This document shows positions 38,996-50,790 of a DNA stretch of 64,000 nt, piece by piece. The stretch's first letter is position 1. Each line of letters opens with the position of its first letter. Source of the DNA: Glossina fuscipes (lineage: Eukaryota > Arthropoda > Insecta > Diptera > Glossinidae); contig NW_023998416.1 in assembly GCF_014805625.2 (NCBI RefSeq), positions 32,498,056 to 32,562,055 of the forward strand, given 5' to 3'. The position numbers and the translations under genes were made by a program. The notes beneath the pieces were generated by a model. It had not been told where the DNA came from. It made no database searches and was given only the letters and a program-made list of their open reading frames with translations.

Positions 38996-40139
38996 AAAAT
39001 CTTGTAGTAGGATTTTTTAAACACAATTTTTTAAAGGAAAATATGAATAATGAAAAGCACTAATAAATGTGAGGACTGATTCCCTTATTCTTTTGCTAAT
39101 CCGTATATTTGGCAGGTTTTGAATCTTTTTAAGATAAGGAAATGAAATTTGCCGCAAAGATTCTTTGATCAATTACGAAACCGCGGCTAAAAAATGGGTG
39201 CGATCTGCTCACGTGTACGCCGACAAAAAAAACTGAAACCACCTCGGAGAACTGCGACTATTCTCAACTATTCTTCTATAATTTGCAATTCCATGAAAAT
39301 ATTTCTGCAAAACTATAAGCTAAGGGTCTATAGGGTACTATAGGGTATTATAAAATCTTAAGAGGAAGTCAGCTGGGTGATCGTCTATGCAGCTCAATAA
39401 ATTCACATAAAATGAATTTATTCACTCAACTATCTGACAAAGAGAATCTGTTCTAAAATAGAGGGATTTTAATAAATTTTTCTTCACTATATAAAAATGT
39501 TAAATTTTAATATATCGTCGCCTCACATGGAAAATCTTTAATTAGTAAAAGGTAGCATGAGAAGAGGTACTTACTCTAAATATAAAATAAAGAGCAAGTT
39601 CAGAATAGAGAATAGATAACTGCTCTCTACAAAAGCCCAAACAGATTTATATCGGTATTTATATATACTTATAAAATCAATCGATAAAATCGATCGTAAT
39701 GTTTTTTTAGGTAACTCTTATATGGGCGTTATTTCGTTAAATTCAAAAAATAAATTCACTTCACTTCATGCCAATATGGTGGTAGGGAACAGTATGCCCC
39801 TTGCTTTGCTTTAATTTCATTTTTCGCTGAATCATCGCCACTTCTATAATCTCTATTCATAGCATTTGGTTGCTAAACTATATTTGTTATAGACTAGCAT
39901 TTGTAAACTAGCATCTGGAATATTGCGGTTGTAACGTTAAAAACGTTTCTATTAGCTACAATAATAAAATCTACGATTTTGAGGTTGGAAGAATTTTCAA
40001 ATGCAAATAATTAATGAATGATGAATCAATTGCCTTATCAAGGACAAGAACTGCAGACACGTAACTGCAATTTGAAGGAAAAAAAAATGTAGAAAAATTC
40101 ATATTCCAGTTACCGATCGATTCAATATCATCTTCTGAA

Positions 40140-40330
40140 TTGATCTACGCTTGCTTCTCCGTCTGCCCTAATTAGTTTGTTGTGTTGTGTTCGCCCTGCA
40201 GGCCGCAGTTTTTGAGATATTTGCTTTTGAAAGTTGTTTGGATCAGACTGCTTCTTCAACCACTTGTCATATAATGCCTCGTTTTAAAAAGTCGTTATGT
40301 AAATTGTACTTGTAAAATGCACATAAGTTT
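40140..40330 (+). mobile_element. Dispersed family 1, partial copy
   Basis: Degenerate core CTTCTCCGTCTGCCCT, then CTGCAGGCCGCAGTTTTTGA, TTGGATCAGACTGCTTCTTC, TCATATAATGCCTCGTTTTA and AAAAGTCGTTATGTAAATTG, in the order seen in other copies. Confidence 0.5.
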
Positions 40331-42584
40331 TAAACATCTGATGGATTCATGAATAACTGTAATTGCTTTTAGAAGCCATGTTTTGCAGTTTCGCGCGAAT
40401 ATTATGTTCCAGAAAAGCGATTCCTCTCCTACGCTTCCGCTAAAGTATTTTTCAATATTTTGAGGACTGAAATCTTAGAATTCTGCCAAGTCGAATTTTG
40501 TGATTCAGAAGAGTATAAATAATATATAAAAGTCAGCGGACTGCGGGATTGACTAACTTTTCGGATTTACTTAGTTTATGTTTCGTTTTGCAACAAGGAA
40601 AACTACTGCACTTTGTATACTCGATAAGCCTGTGGGATTCGTTTAATTAAACCTCAACGGTGATGTGCAGACTTTAATTACTAGAACGACATCTATTTCA
40701 TATTTCATATAGATTTTTTTACACATACGCACACAATAGAGTACTATCAATCCTTTCATCCGCCAATAAGTATGTGTTTGGGAACCAAACGGATTTATTT
40801 TGTCCAATTTTTCTGATAAACGCACGACTGTCATTTAACATTTACTTTAGCGTAGATTATTTTGTAAGATAGGTTTCTCCAGTCTTCAAAACTAGCGTGT
40901 GCTTATTCTAAAGGAATTGCTACACAAAATCCATAATACATACATTTCCACATCGGTAAAAGTACGTTTGTATTCATTTACCTTAAGGCGAAGCTGGACT
41001 GCCTATAACTTTGCATAAATGCATTTAAACCGTAACATTTCTTGTTATATGATTATAGCTCTGAATACTTGTTCCAAATTTTAATTTGAAACAAAAAGTT
41101 TTGAGATATTCTCCTATCGGGAAGTTTATATCAGTTTGTATTTTCTTGGTGGAGCAATGTCAAAGCTGATACGTACCCTTCCTTTAACGGATGGTATAAA
41201 AGTTCATGTGCACTGATTCAGCTTAGGCTTGAAGGCAGCCTGAACTGATTGATCAGAAATATACAAAGCGTAATAGAATGAATTGAAAGTTTGCAAACTG
41301 CTTCCCCGCTTAAATGCGGTCACAAAATCCGTCAAGGTTATTATAAACCGGCTTTGATTTAGCAGTCCTGTTCTCTACGGCCCCTTTACTTCCCAAAATA
41401 AAGTTCCTTTAAATTTATTCGATAATTTGAGGGACGGATAAGCCGCCCATTTTCCAGTTGTGAAAGCTTGAATAATTAATTACAACAAAACATTCGAGAG
41501 TTTGTTGAAGATTTTCCTGAAATTTTTAGTTATTGTAATTTATTATACAATATGTCGGAATCTCGATTGTTACAACCTCAATGAAGAGTGGTTATCATTT
41601 AAGCACTTTGTGTGAATATACGCGTTCTATGTCAGAGTGGAATGTCTATAATATGTCCTTAAAGCACATCCTGTATGAATATTGTGTATTTCCGAGATAT
41701 TCGACTGAGACGACGGGTAGCTAAACCGACATATACCTCGTTCTGCTTCCAGCTTCCAAAAGAGTCGTCATTAAGAAACGCTACAAAAAATCACAAAAAT
41801 TACTGGCTTCTACGATCAGGACTAGAGGAAGGTAATTTGATATTCATTCCTTTGGGCTGAGAAGGTCCTATTTTGGAAATTAATCAGCCATTCGGTGCTC
41901 AGGCGAGCGTTACTTTCAAGCTTTATAAAACATTAGTTCATAGGCCGTCGCAAGTTTGTCATTTTTTCGCTCAACACAGCCATAGTTACTTATGCTTGTA
42001 AGAAACAATTTTTTCATTTAGGTACATTTTATGCTAATATTTTTTGTAATATGTTTATGAAAGGAGTTAACAGGCAATGTGACAATGTCTTCCATACCTG
42101 AGACAGCGTAACGATCGAAAATCATAATTAATCCACTTAATCCACTAAAATGTTCAGTTGATTCTCTAAATCAATGTCAATGTCACCAGGATATATTTAT
42201 TTATGTATACATATGTACGTACATATAGATATTAATATTTGTTTTCCATATTTGATGTAAAAGAAAAAAGTCGAGTATTTTTTACTCTTTTTTTTCATTT
42301 CATTTCATTTTTTGCTTTTCTTTCTTTTTTTTTCATTTGTTTGTTATTATTATTATTGTAATTTTCACTATAACTTCTTTACGCACATATTTTCTTATCT
42401 ATTTATATATTCATAGGTAGTTAGTTATTCCGTTATTATAATAATTTTAGATTGATTGACGCTTTTTTAACAATGTAAATTTTTATTTGAATAAAATTTA
42501 ATAGAAAACGGAAGTTGAGTCGCGTCTTTAACCGTCAAAAACTGTAAATAAACTGAATCAGCAGCACTGGCGACCGCAACTCAC

Positions 42585-42632
42585 CGTACTGTTTGTCGTA
42601 AGCGTACGCAAGGAGATGTGTACGTATCTCGT
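42585..42632 (-). CDS. Candidate 48-nt upstream coding exon of the hamlet-like gene
   Basis: A minus-strand segment ends in a good donor (ACG|GTGAGT) and can start after ttaacag. Read in the frame required by the exon at 34616 (which needs an upstream phase 1), it encodes EIRTHLLAYAYDKQY plus the first base of Gly, with many C- or G-ending codons in an otherwise AT-rich, ATG/CAT-repeat setting. Length is a multiple of three, with phase 1 on both sides. An alternative acceptor 9 nt further upstream keeps the same phase. It has no Met, so another exon would still be needed. Support is only frame plus splice signals; donors of this strength arise by chance every few kilobases, so this is tentative. 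Confidence 0.3.
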
Positions 42633-42642
42633 CTGTTAATAC

Positions 42643-42720
42643 TGATGATGATGACGTTAATTATGATGATGACGATGATGATGATGATGATGATGATGAT
42701 GTTAATGTTGATGTTGATGC
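42643..42720. repeat. (ATG)n microsatellite
   Basis: GAT/ATG trinucleotide array running into ATGTTGATGTTG; it lies immediately upstream (minus strand) of the 48-nt exon candidate and provides its putative polypyrimidine-like CAT tract. Confidence 0.9.
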
Positions 42721-43905
42721 TGTTATGCATGTATATGTGCATGTATGAATGATTATATTAGTGCTATGCCTCGATATGCATAAACAATATTACGAACTTG
42801 TATACGCGTGGATAATGTAATGTCGTCGCGACAGAGAATATTTAAAAATGATTCTTCTTCTTGTGCTGTGCTGTGTATTTTTGTCCGTTTGTCGTCGTTT
42901 TGTGCAAAAATATCTCAGCGATAAAAACAAAAACAACACAAAACAAAAAAAAAAAAAAAAAAATGTATATATCTGTGCGAATGAATGAATTGAATGAATG
43001 TTTGTTTTTATATTTACAGAAAAATGGAGAAATGTTGTGTTCGTACGTTGATTGTGCCGTAGCTGTGGCTGTTTGGTTGGCTGGTTGGTTGGTTAGATAT
43101 TATATCGTTGATAGCATAGGATGGATAATGTTAATAATGGTAAAAATGAGATGGTTGTTGCATCGGTAGAAATGTAAGCATCTTCCCTGCAGACATACGC
43201 ACACATGCATATGTATATACCTATATATATATGCTATAGAGACAACAATAAAACAAATAGGAGTGAAGTGGTATGCATTTACGATGATAATATGGTGGTG
43301 GATTCTCTTTGCTATATTGCAGAGTTGCGTAAGTGTTCGTGTCTTTCTTTACATATATATATATATATTATGTGCATGCTTTTAAGGACATTTTTCAGTT
43401 ATCTGCAGTTCTGGTGTCCGTGTATTCACGCATACGTTTATATATGCAATCATTTTGATATATAACATAAAGTACTATATATTCAATTCAATCGACATTC
43501 AGCACACACAGTAGGGGTTGAAATGTCTTCTTCCAAACACTTTTAAATTTTTTTTTTTTCTTTTTTTTTTAAAGGTATGAGTTCTTTCCCAACTCGCACT
43601 GTTTGAATTCGTTAACAATTTTACATTTTCCCTGAAAAGTTCAATCATCAAAAATGTAGTGCCAGAATAAATCGAAAATATATTTAATAACTCGCGCTCG
43701 TATTTTCATTTATCGTAATTTAAGTTGAATATCGTGTGCGGTCTGTCTTATCATTAAACAAAAACTATTTGATTTACTAAAACGATTGCCACTAGCAGGC
43801 TATTCGCGTTTATAAACTGTCCCGTTTACTTAGCAAAAGATGTATAATAAACATATATGCATATATGTATGAGAAATTCACTTCACTAGCCTTGCTTCTT
43901 GATTT

Positions 43906-43934
43906 TTCTTCTTGTTCTTCTTCTTCTTCTTCTA
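43906..43934. repeat. (TTC)n microsatellite
   Basis: TTCTTCTTCTTC array; the 104-codon plus-strand frames at 43865-44213 run through it and are low-complexity artefacts. Confidence 0.9.
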
Positions 43935-45269
43935 TGCCTAACCAAGCACATAGTTTTGTGGTCTTTGGTCTGGTATGTCTCGGCTATTTTCTCAATATGT
44001 TGTGCTTTTGCGCCGTTTCAAAACCAACACTACAAAAAAAAAAAATTAAAAAAAAAAAAGCAAAAACAAAAGCAAAACACAATCTATGTCACTTTACGAA
44101 GACCCTTAAGGTTGTTGCTGTGTTATCTACAGAAAATACCAGGAATGTACTTTTTTGCTTCAGAACGAAAGCAATGTGATGTTGAGAAAAAACCACAAGC
44201 AACTATAGTTTGAACATGAGTTGAGTCACTCACCTTTCTTATGTATATATATATATATATATACATATACATTTATATATATAAACACACACTTTCCCTG
44301 AGCTCCTACTTGCGTTATTTTGTCGACCGAGCAGACCTAGTATGCCTTAGGGTAGGCTACAACTCATTCATCCGCTTCTGATTGAAATGCTATTAAATCG
44401 ACAGAAAAAAAAGGAAAAATGTTTGCGCTTACTTGCTCTCCAGACTTTGTAGAATAATCTCCTACAATTCCACCTCACATCTTCTCACTCTTTGCGCCTT
44501 AGTGCTTAGCTACTTCATTGTGTCTGTAAAGTTATTTATGTGGGTGAAAAGTTAAAAGGAAAAACTTTATTGTATGCGACGTGCTTAGAAAAAAAGTGGC
44601 AAAATATGGCACAAATTGCTGTTGTTGCTGTAATCAAAGTTATTTTTCCTGAGATAATCGATTTTTGTTTTTACATCGCAGAAATTTTTCAATTTGGGGA
44701 AACAGAACAGTTTTTCCAAGATGAAAATTCGAAAATAGTTTTTTGCCTCCAAAAAAATAATTTTTTTTTTACACTAAGCCAACTTTACATCAGTATGTCA
44801 AATTTATGCTAACGTATGCAGAATCCAGAAGGACTTGATGAAACGTTTTGATGAAATTACGCCCAAAGACGAGCGTTTTGTAAAATGGTTTGTTTACAAC
44901 TTCTTGGACAATCAAGCAGACATTATTTATTGTTGCCTTTGACAGTTTTGACAAAGATCCATTCACGTCCTTTCGATATCACTCTTAAGAGACTGGTTTC
45001 AAGGCGACGACCTTGTTGAAAAATATGTCTATTAACGCAAACTCATTTGAAGCTCGATTAACACAGAACTTACTTATACAAGATGATATGAGGATTGTGA
45101 AGATATTCGAAAATTGCAGCGAATATGTTATGTGGCAGTTAAATAGCAGCTTTTTCTTAATAAACAAAGTTTGTGTGACGATGAAATTTCGTAAGCCCTT
45201 TAGCGCGAAAAACGCAAAAACGCTTTCAGTTTTCACTGCGTTTATTCCTGAAAATCATAACGGATCTGT

Positions 45270-45650
45270 AATGTGAAACAACTATCGCTGCCAGGGTTTA
45301 CTTTGACCAAAGAAAATCATCAAAAGTGAAAGCTGCTAACAATAACTGACTTGAAGAACGAATGAAATATGCCAAACGTCGTGATATCGCGATTTTTCAA
45401 CGAAATGGCGAAGGTCGCTCAGAAAACACTAGCATCGCTTAATCGGAGTGTGCTGTTCTCCTCTTGATTAACTCTGGTCTTCATCGATGGCTTTTTCTGA
45501 GCGAATGTTTCAGTACCAAAGATGTTTTCAGAAAGGCACTTCCTTTCCGTGGCTATCCAGAAAGCGCCAGTTGTCCTTTGTTCACGGAATTCGTATTTTA
45601 CCAAAAGGATGGGACATATAAATACCAGCGATGGACAAAATAGGGAATAA
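45270..45650 (+). pseudogene. mariner-like transposase relic
   Basis: Plus strand: ACTGACTTGAAGAACG (LTDLKN) followed by AAATATGCCAAACGTCGTGA (KYAKRRD), then a degraded IFxxDNARPH region (TTTTTCAACGAAATGGCGAA), TCAGAAAACACTAG (QKTL), CTTCATCGATGGCTTTTTC (LxRSMAFS) and AAAAGGATGGGACATATAAA near the C-terminus. Order matches the last half of a mariner transposase. Many frameshifts. The minus-strand frame at 45419-45604 is its shadow. Confidence 0.6.
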
Positions 45651-46289
45651 AATGTTTCGTGCTTTAGTTTTTTTTATGACTTTCTTTAAAAAATCGGTGG
45701 AAACTTGTGCACGTTCCTAATCTATACAGAGTTTACGGCGAATTTTTCCGAAAACTTACTTGGCTTAAAAGGTGGTTTGAACTTTTTCCAATGTCCTCTT
45801 CCTTTTCTCTTTCTTGCTCTTCAGTTAAGCAAATCATTGGCAGATGATTTCCACTGTGAGAATATATGGAACACAATTCATTAACTGACAGAAATTTCTT
45901 AATGTCTTAGATTTTACGTTGCACTAACAGATACCATTAGCAAGTGCTTATGTTCGCTTAAAAGTCTTCCTAGAAATATGCTGGTGAAGCTTATTGAGAA
46001 CGGTTTGAAACTAAACATGCACGGCGAGAATAGCTCTAGCGTGGCTAGCTTATAAAACTTATTTTCTCACTTAATAGTTAAATGTATGCTTAATAAGAAA
46101 TCTGGTCCCTGAATTTGGAATTGTCGACAAAATCTTACGAACAAATATATAGTTTGTGAATACCAAAACGTTTCCGAATTCGAAGACTATCGATGTCTTG
46201 AAACTTCATGTAGAACATCAATTTCGATCAAATATTTCGCTTGCCAACCCATTGATGGATATAAGTGAACACACGCGTTGTTTCATATA

Positions 46290-47180
46290 TTATATTATTA
46301 ACTGAAACTGGAAAATTTTCTCGGCTCCTTGCTGTGCATATGATCTCGCCAATGGTTCTCCGCTCAGTCTAGTTTTTTCTTTCTACGCCCCTACGTTCTT
46401 CGATACGGTCTTCCATTACTAGATGTAGGACTTTGTTTTTCTCCACACACCTTGCGTCCAAAATACACAGTTTTTCGTTTCTTAATACACTTTAATAGCT
46501 CACGGTCAGGGTTCATTTTTGTCAAGACTTCAGCGCTGGATGTGCGATCTGCCCAAGATATTTTTGACGTTCTGCGGTAACATCATATCTCAAAGGTTCC
46601 CAGTCAACTCATTGTATTGGTTATTAAAGTCCATGATTGTAGACCATACAGGAGCATGGACTGTACAAAGCATTTCATGAGCGCGAAGGTATAAGGAATT
46701 TTTCAATATGCTAAAATTTTCTGATATTTCTTCTTGGAAAGTTGGAAATCCTTTCGGCATTTTGGTTATTAGTTAATAGAACGGCATTTGCATATGGAGT
46801 TTTCGAACGACTTACGATCATAAATTTGGTTTCTTGGTTTCAAAGTTCTTACAGATTAAATCCTCTACAGATCCTGTATATTATGTGCTAGGATTGTTGT
46901 ATCGGCCAGATATCAGATATTATTGATGAATTGTCCGTTGACCTTAGCGCCTGCTTGAAGGATTACCTCAGAGTAGACGTTAGAAAGAAGAGGGGATATA
47001 TTACACCCTTGGGAAAGCCCTCCGTTGATGTTAAGCTAATTTATTCTGATATGATTGCCACCATTCTGCTGCTTGTTTCCAATACAAAATTTTTCCTGCA
47101 TCGTATATCTTTTCTGTCGGTACTAAGACCTTCCAGGATATCCATTCACTTATTATTATGTAAAATATTTAGCTAAATTT
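46290..47180 (-). pseudogene. Non-LTR retrotransposon relic (reverse transcriptase and C-terminal part)
   Basis: Read on the minus strand: a reverse-transcriptase fragment with NGGLSQGCNISPLLSNVYSE (about 46970-47025) and KVNGQFINNI, which precede the catalytic YADD motif (not readable here); then MKCFVQSMLLYGLQSWTL (about 46640-46690), CYRRTSKISWADRTSSAEVL and NPDRELLKCIKKRKTVYFG, matching the C-terminal part of insect LINE polyproteins of the endonuclease/reverse-transcriptase type. Frameshifts and stops are frequent. Clade not determined. The plus-strand frame at 46931-47176 is a shadow. Confidence 0.72.
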
Positions 47181-47189
47181 GAATGAATA

Positions 47190-47693
47190 GATTAATCCCA
47201 TCCTCACTATTTTTAAAGAAAGACGTCTTAATTTATCTCTGCTTGAGAACTCTCCAAAAACATTTCAATTAATATGTGATTAATTTTGTGTATACAAACA
47301 ATGAAAATCAAGGCAAGGACTATTAAAAATAGTTTGGCTTTACTTTAGATCGCCATTTGCAATTCTCGCTGTTGGCTTTCTAAAATATTGAACGCGGAGC
47401 GTAGGGATACTAACTTTTAGAAAGTTGCTTTCAAGTTGTTGTAAAAGGTCCGATACTTTAAAGCATTATTCGTGTAACTTCTCTATTCTTTATTCTGTAT
47501 AATAATTTAAAGTCGTGTTTCTGTCCAAATATGAAAATGAAATATCTTGTGAAAAGAATAAAACATTCTCTTATAGTAGTCCTTCGTGCGTTCTCTTTCC
47601 CGTTTGTGCTAACAATTCACACAAACATAGATAAACATTGCAACGTTGGAATAAAAAAATTTCTATAAAATAAGTTTTAATCCAATATATACA

Positions 47694-47730
<37 letters not shown>

Positions 47731-49236
47731 TATATAGATACATATAAAACTACATATGTGTACTTATATAAATAAATAATATCTGGGAGGAGCATCACGT
47801 AGAGGATAACGTATAGGGCGGGTTCGTCCTCTTATATATTATTAAAACAGTGATACATAGATACTTCAACACAGAGACGCACAACTACCTATATACAAAT
47901 ATATCTATATATATATATATATACACACACATTCTCTAGACTATCATCATTATCATCATCATCAGTTAAATCATCATCATTATCGCTGTACATATGTACA
48001 AAAGATGCGACAACTATAGAGAAAAGGCAAACAATTCAATAAAATGAGAAAAAAAAAAATAACGAAAAACAAATAAACAAAAACAATAACTACCACAAAT
48101 ATAAAAGTTAACGAAAAGACTTGCAAGCCTATACATATCTAAATATACATCAGACATATATATATATATATATATATTCATAAGCACTCAACAAGAGCAT
48201 TCTGGTTATACAAACAAAATGAATACCTACTGCTTTTTATAGTTAAGTGTGTATGTGTGTGCGTGCGCTTGTTTATGTGAAGAGTGAAATTTTGATTTCA
48301 ATGTATTCGTGTATCTCTCTGTCTATATCTGTACAGCTCTCGGTAACTGTATGTATGCGTTGCTTGAGTTACGTAGTCAGCTCTATCTATCTATATTCCA
48401 TGTATGTATATAGATATTTATATACGAAAATAAACATAGACTGTATCTGGCATCTCATTCTATATATCTGTTTGACTCTTTTTTAAACTGCCTCTCATCA
48501 TAGACATCGTCTACGTTTTGCTGCTGGAAAACAAAGCGCAGTCACTGCGGATAAGTAATATCATGTCCTGACAGAAAAGCAGACAACGAGGTCGTAAGTA
48601 AAAATGTGGATGGCAAAGAGACATAGTGCTTTGTAGATATTATATAATATATACCCCCGTGAATGTGTTTGCACATATGTGGTATAAGTATGACAAAAAA
48701 AAAAAAAGGAAAAAACTTAACCACACTTTCAACGTTACGTTTACTCTTTTGTAACAGAGAACAGCTTAAAGGAAATATTCACTTGACCGACCGACTACTG
48801 AAACCTACAGTAAACTGAACTCTTGATCGTTTGTGGCCGGCCATAGTGCGGCTAAAGGTTGACAGGGTGTACTTGTGCATCGCGCAAGGTATAGGTCGAG
48901 TAGGAGTCCATCATTTACTTACGTATATAATGATATCAATTTATATGGGAGTCGATGGTGGCGCTTTCTATAAACTGGAGATACAAATTTGTAGTTGTAT
49001 TTGTTAATGAAGTTTTTGAAGATGCGGGCTTTGTTGTTTACCTTACACTAAGCCAGATACAACAACTTCTATATCTAGGCAGAATGATGTAAGTTTTCGA
49101 TTTGTTCGGTTTGTTTTGGTTGGGTGTTATTTATTGTTGGTGTCTTTTCCTTTTCATGCAAGCCAGGAGCCTGCGCATTGTCATCATAATCTCATCATTA
49201 TCGTCATCGTCATCATCATTATCATTACCATCGTTA

Positions 49237-49278
<42 letters not shown>

Positions 49279-49400
49279 GTGCAGTGCAATGTAAATGTAG
49301 CCAATTAATGTTAAATATAATATTAATGCACCCTTATTACCTCTTTCTTCCGTTCATTTCTCTATTTAGCTGCAGTGAATAACGCAATGAGCAGTCAGCC
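47190..49400. other. Repeat-poor, microsatellite-rich zone
   Basis: TA, GT and CAT arrays; frames are Ile/Tyr- or Leu-rich translations of these. Contains a splice-site pair on the plus strand (48504-48593) discussed in the findings. Confidence 0.4.
49180..49278. repeat. (CAT)n passing into (ATT)n
   Basis: Trinucleotide array of about 100 bp; the Leu- and Ile-rich frames at 49102-49382 are its translation and not genes. Confidence 0.95.
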
Positions 49401-50609
49401 AACTTTTAGTTATTGAAAGTAGAAGAGAAAAACAAAAACCGTTTGCAGATACTTAAGCATATCTGTCGTTCATGGTTTACCAAATATCGTTTTGTTCATA
49501 TAAGTGGGGTCGAGTATACATTTGTATAAGTTAGAAATATTTATTTCTTTTTCAAAAGGAAAATATAAAACTTTTAATTGCAATTTAATTATTTACCTTG
49601 TTTTCATTTTTTATTTGAAAGGTAAATGGGAAACCCTCAGCTATATATAACAATAATAGCATGGATGACTATATCGGATTATTTGTTTTTTTTATTCTTT
49701 GGATAGAATTTCTATAAAATGTTGTAGTCGAAGATTGGAAATAAACGATTTGCACATATTTAGCTAAAGAAAGCTTGGCATTGCTGTGCCTTAGTTTTCA
49801 TTATTCAGATTCAGAGCAGGCTTTTGTTTAATCCTATTTTGATAAATTATATATTAACAGTTGTTTCTTCGTGTGCTCCTGGGATTTCACTTTTTATTCT
49901 GAAAATGAAAATCCCTGGTACAATAAAAACTCTCGATGATTACTTAGATTACTATGCGAATTGCTCCGATATTTATATAGACCTTGCAATCGTATGACGA
50001 AATTTCTACAGATTTGTTCTTATTCGAAATTCAATAATTAATGGATTCTTGAATTGCTCTTAAGACTTACTTGTACCCTGAATATGTAAATTCTATATAC
50101 AGCAATATCTGTGAATTTGTCCGTCAGTTCGCGAATGTAATTCTCGGAGCTTCAAAAATTAAGGTAGCAAGCCGGAAGCTGACACATAGATTTGAAAGTC
50201 AGATAGACGGTCTGCATACAGATAAATAAATTTTTTTACTTTAAGATTGGGAAAGAATCAGTAACGTCGCAATAATGCAGACATAAAATGCAAAACTTGA
50301 AAAATATGTTCTTTCGCATCAGTTCACTAGCTCGAAATGGAAAATAATTGCAAGGTGTTTACAAACGCGACAGTAATAAATAAATACCCAACAAGTTCAA
50401 ATATAGAAAACACACTGCACAGCGATTATGTACTCTTTACTTCTTTAAACGGAAACTTCCCTATAGAATGCAAGATTCACGGTCTCAACGAGGCACACAA
50501 AAGTTGTGAAAAGTTTTCTTAATTTTAACCATTGCAGTTCGCGGCCGTCTTGAGATCGACCGACCAAGTCAATAGCCAATCAATTCATACTCAACTTATG
50601 CACCGATCT

Positions 50610-50790
50610 AAGCCTTTGTGCCCGTCTGTCCGCCTATCTCTCATGCTTTCAACCTACAGACTGCAACTTTCAAGATATTTTGATGAAATTTGCTACACTG
50701 ACGTGTTTTCCCCAACGAGGAACGCTATTGAAAATGGTTCATATCGGACCTTTTTTGGAACGTCTCCGCATAAGACCTAATCTTAAAGTT
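50610..50790 (+). mobile_element. Dispersed family 1, partial copy
   Basis: Core GCCCGTCTGTCCGCCTATC, then CTACAGACTGCAACTTTCAA, TTTTGATGAAATTTGCTACA, CTGACGTGTTTTCCC, GAGGAACGCTATTGAAAATG and TTCATATCGGACC, all in the family order. The overlapping frames at 50532-50886 are repeat-derived. Confidence 0.7.

Larger units (their letters stand above)
34620..42200. other. Upstream of the first recognised exon
   Basis: Probably further intron or 5' flank. T-rich minus-strand frames at 34617-34945 are intronic read-through of the acceptor region. The TA-rich zone at 37.8 kb and one mariner relic are the only repeats called. Confidence 0.5.
42200..44300. other. Repeat-poor, microsatellite-rich zone with exon candidate
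   Basis: Microsatellites (ATG, TTC, TA, A tracts) and no transposon relics. It holds the 48-nt exon candidate and a second minus-strand donor AAG|GTGAGT at 44234, whose upstream frame has no Met. Confidence 0.4.

Noticed and set aside
44234..44320. Minus-strand donor AAG|GTGAGT as end of a first coding exon
   Set aside because: The frame in the needed phase passes a TA microsatellite and reaches a stop with no Met; at most an untranslated exon.
48890..48912. Minus-strand ATG reading MMDSYSTYTLRDAQVHPVNL as first exon of the hamlet-like gene
   Set aside because: Frame stops after 20 codons and no GT donor occurs in phase 1.
49102..49382. Ser/Leu- and Ile-rich frames
   Set aside because: Direct translation of CAT/ATT microsatellite.
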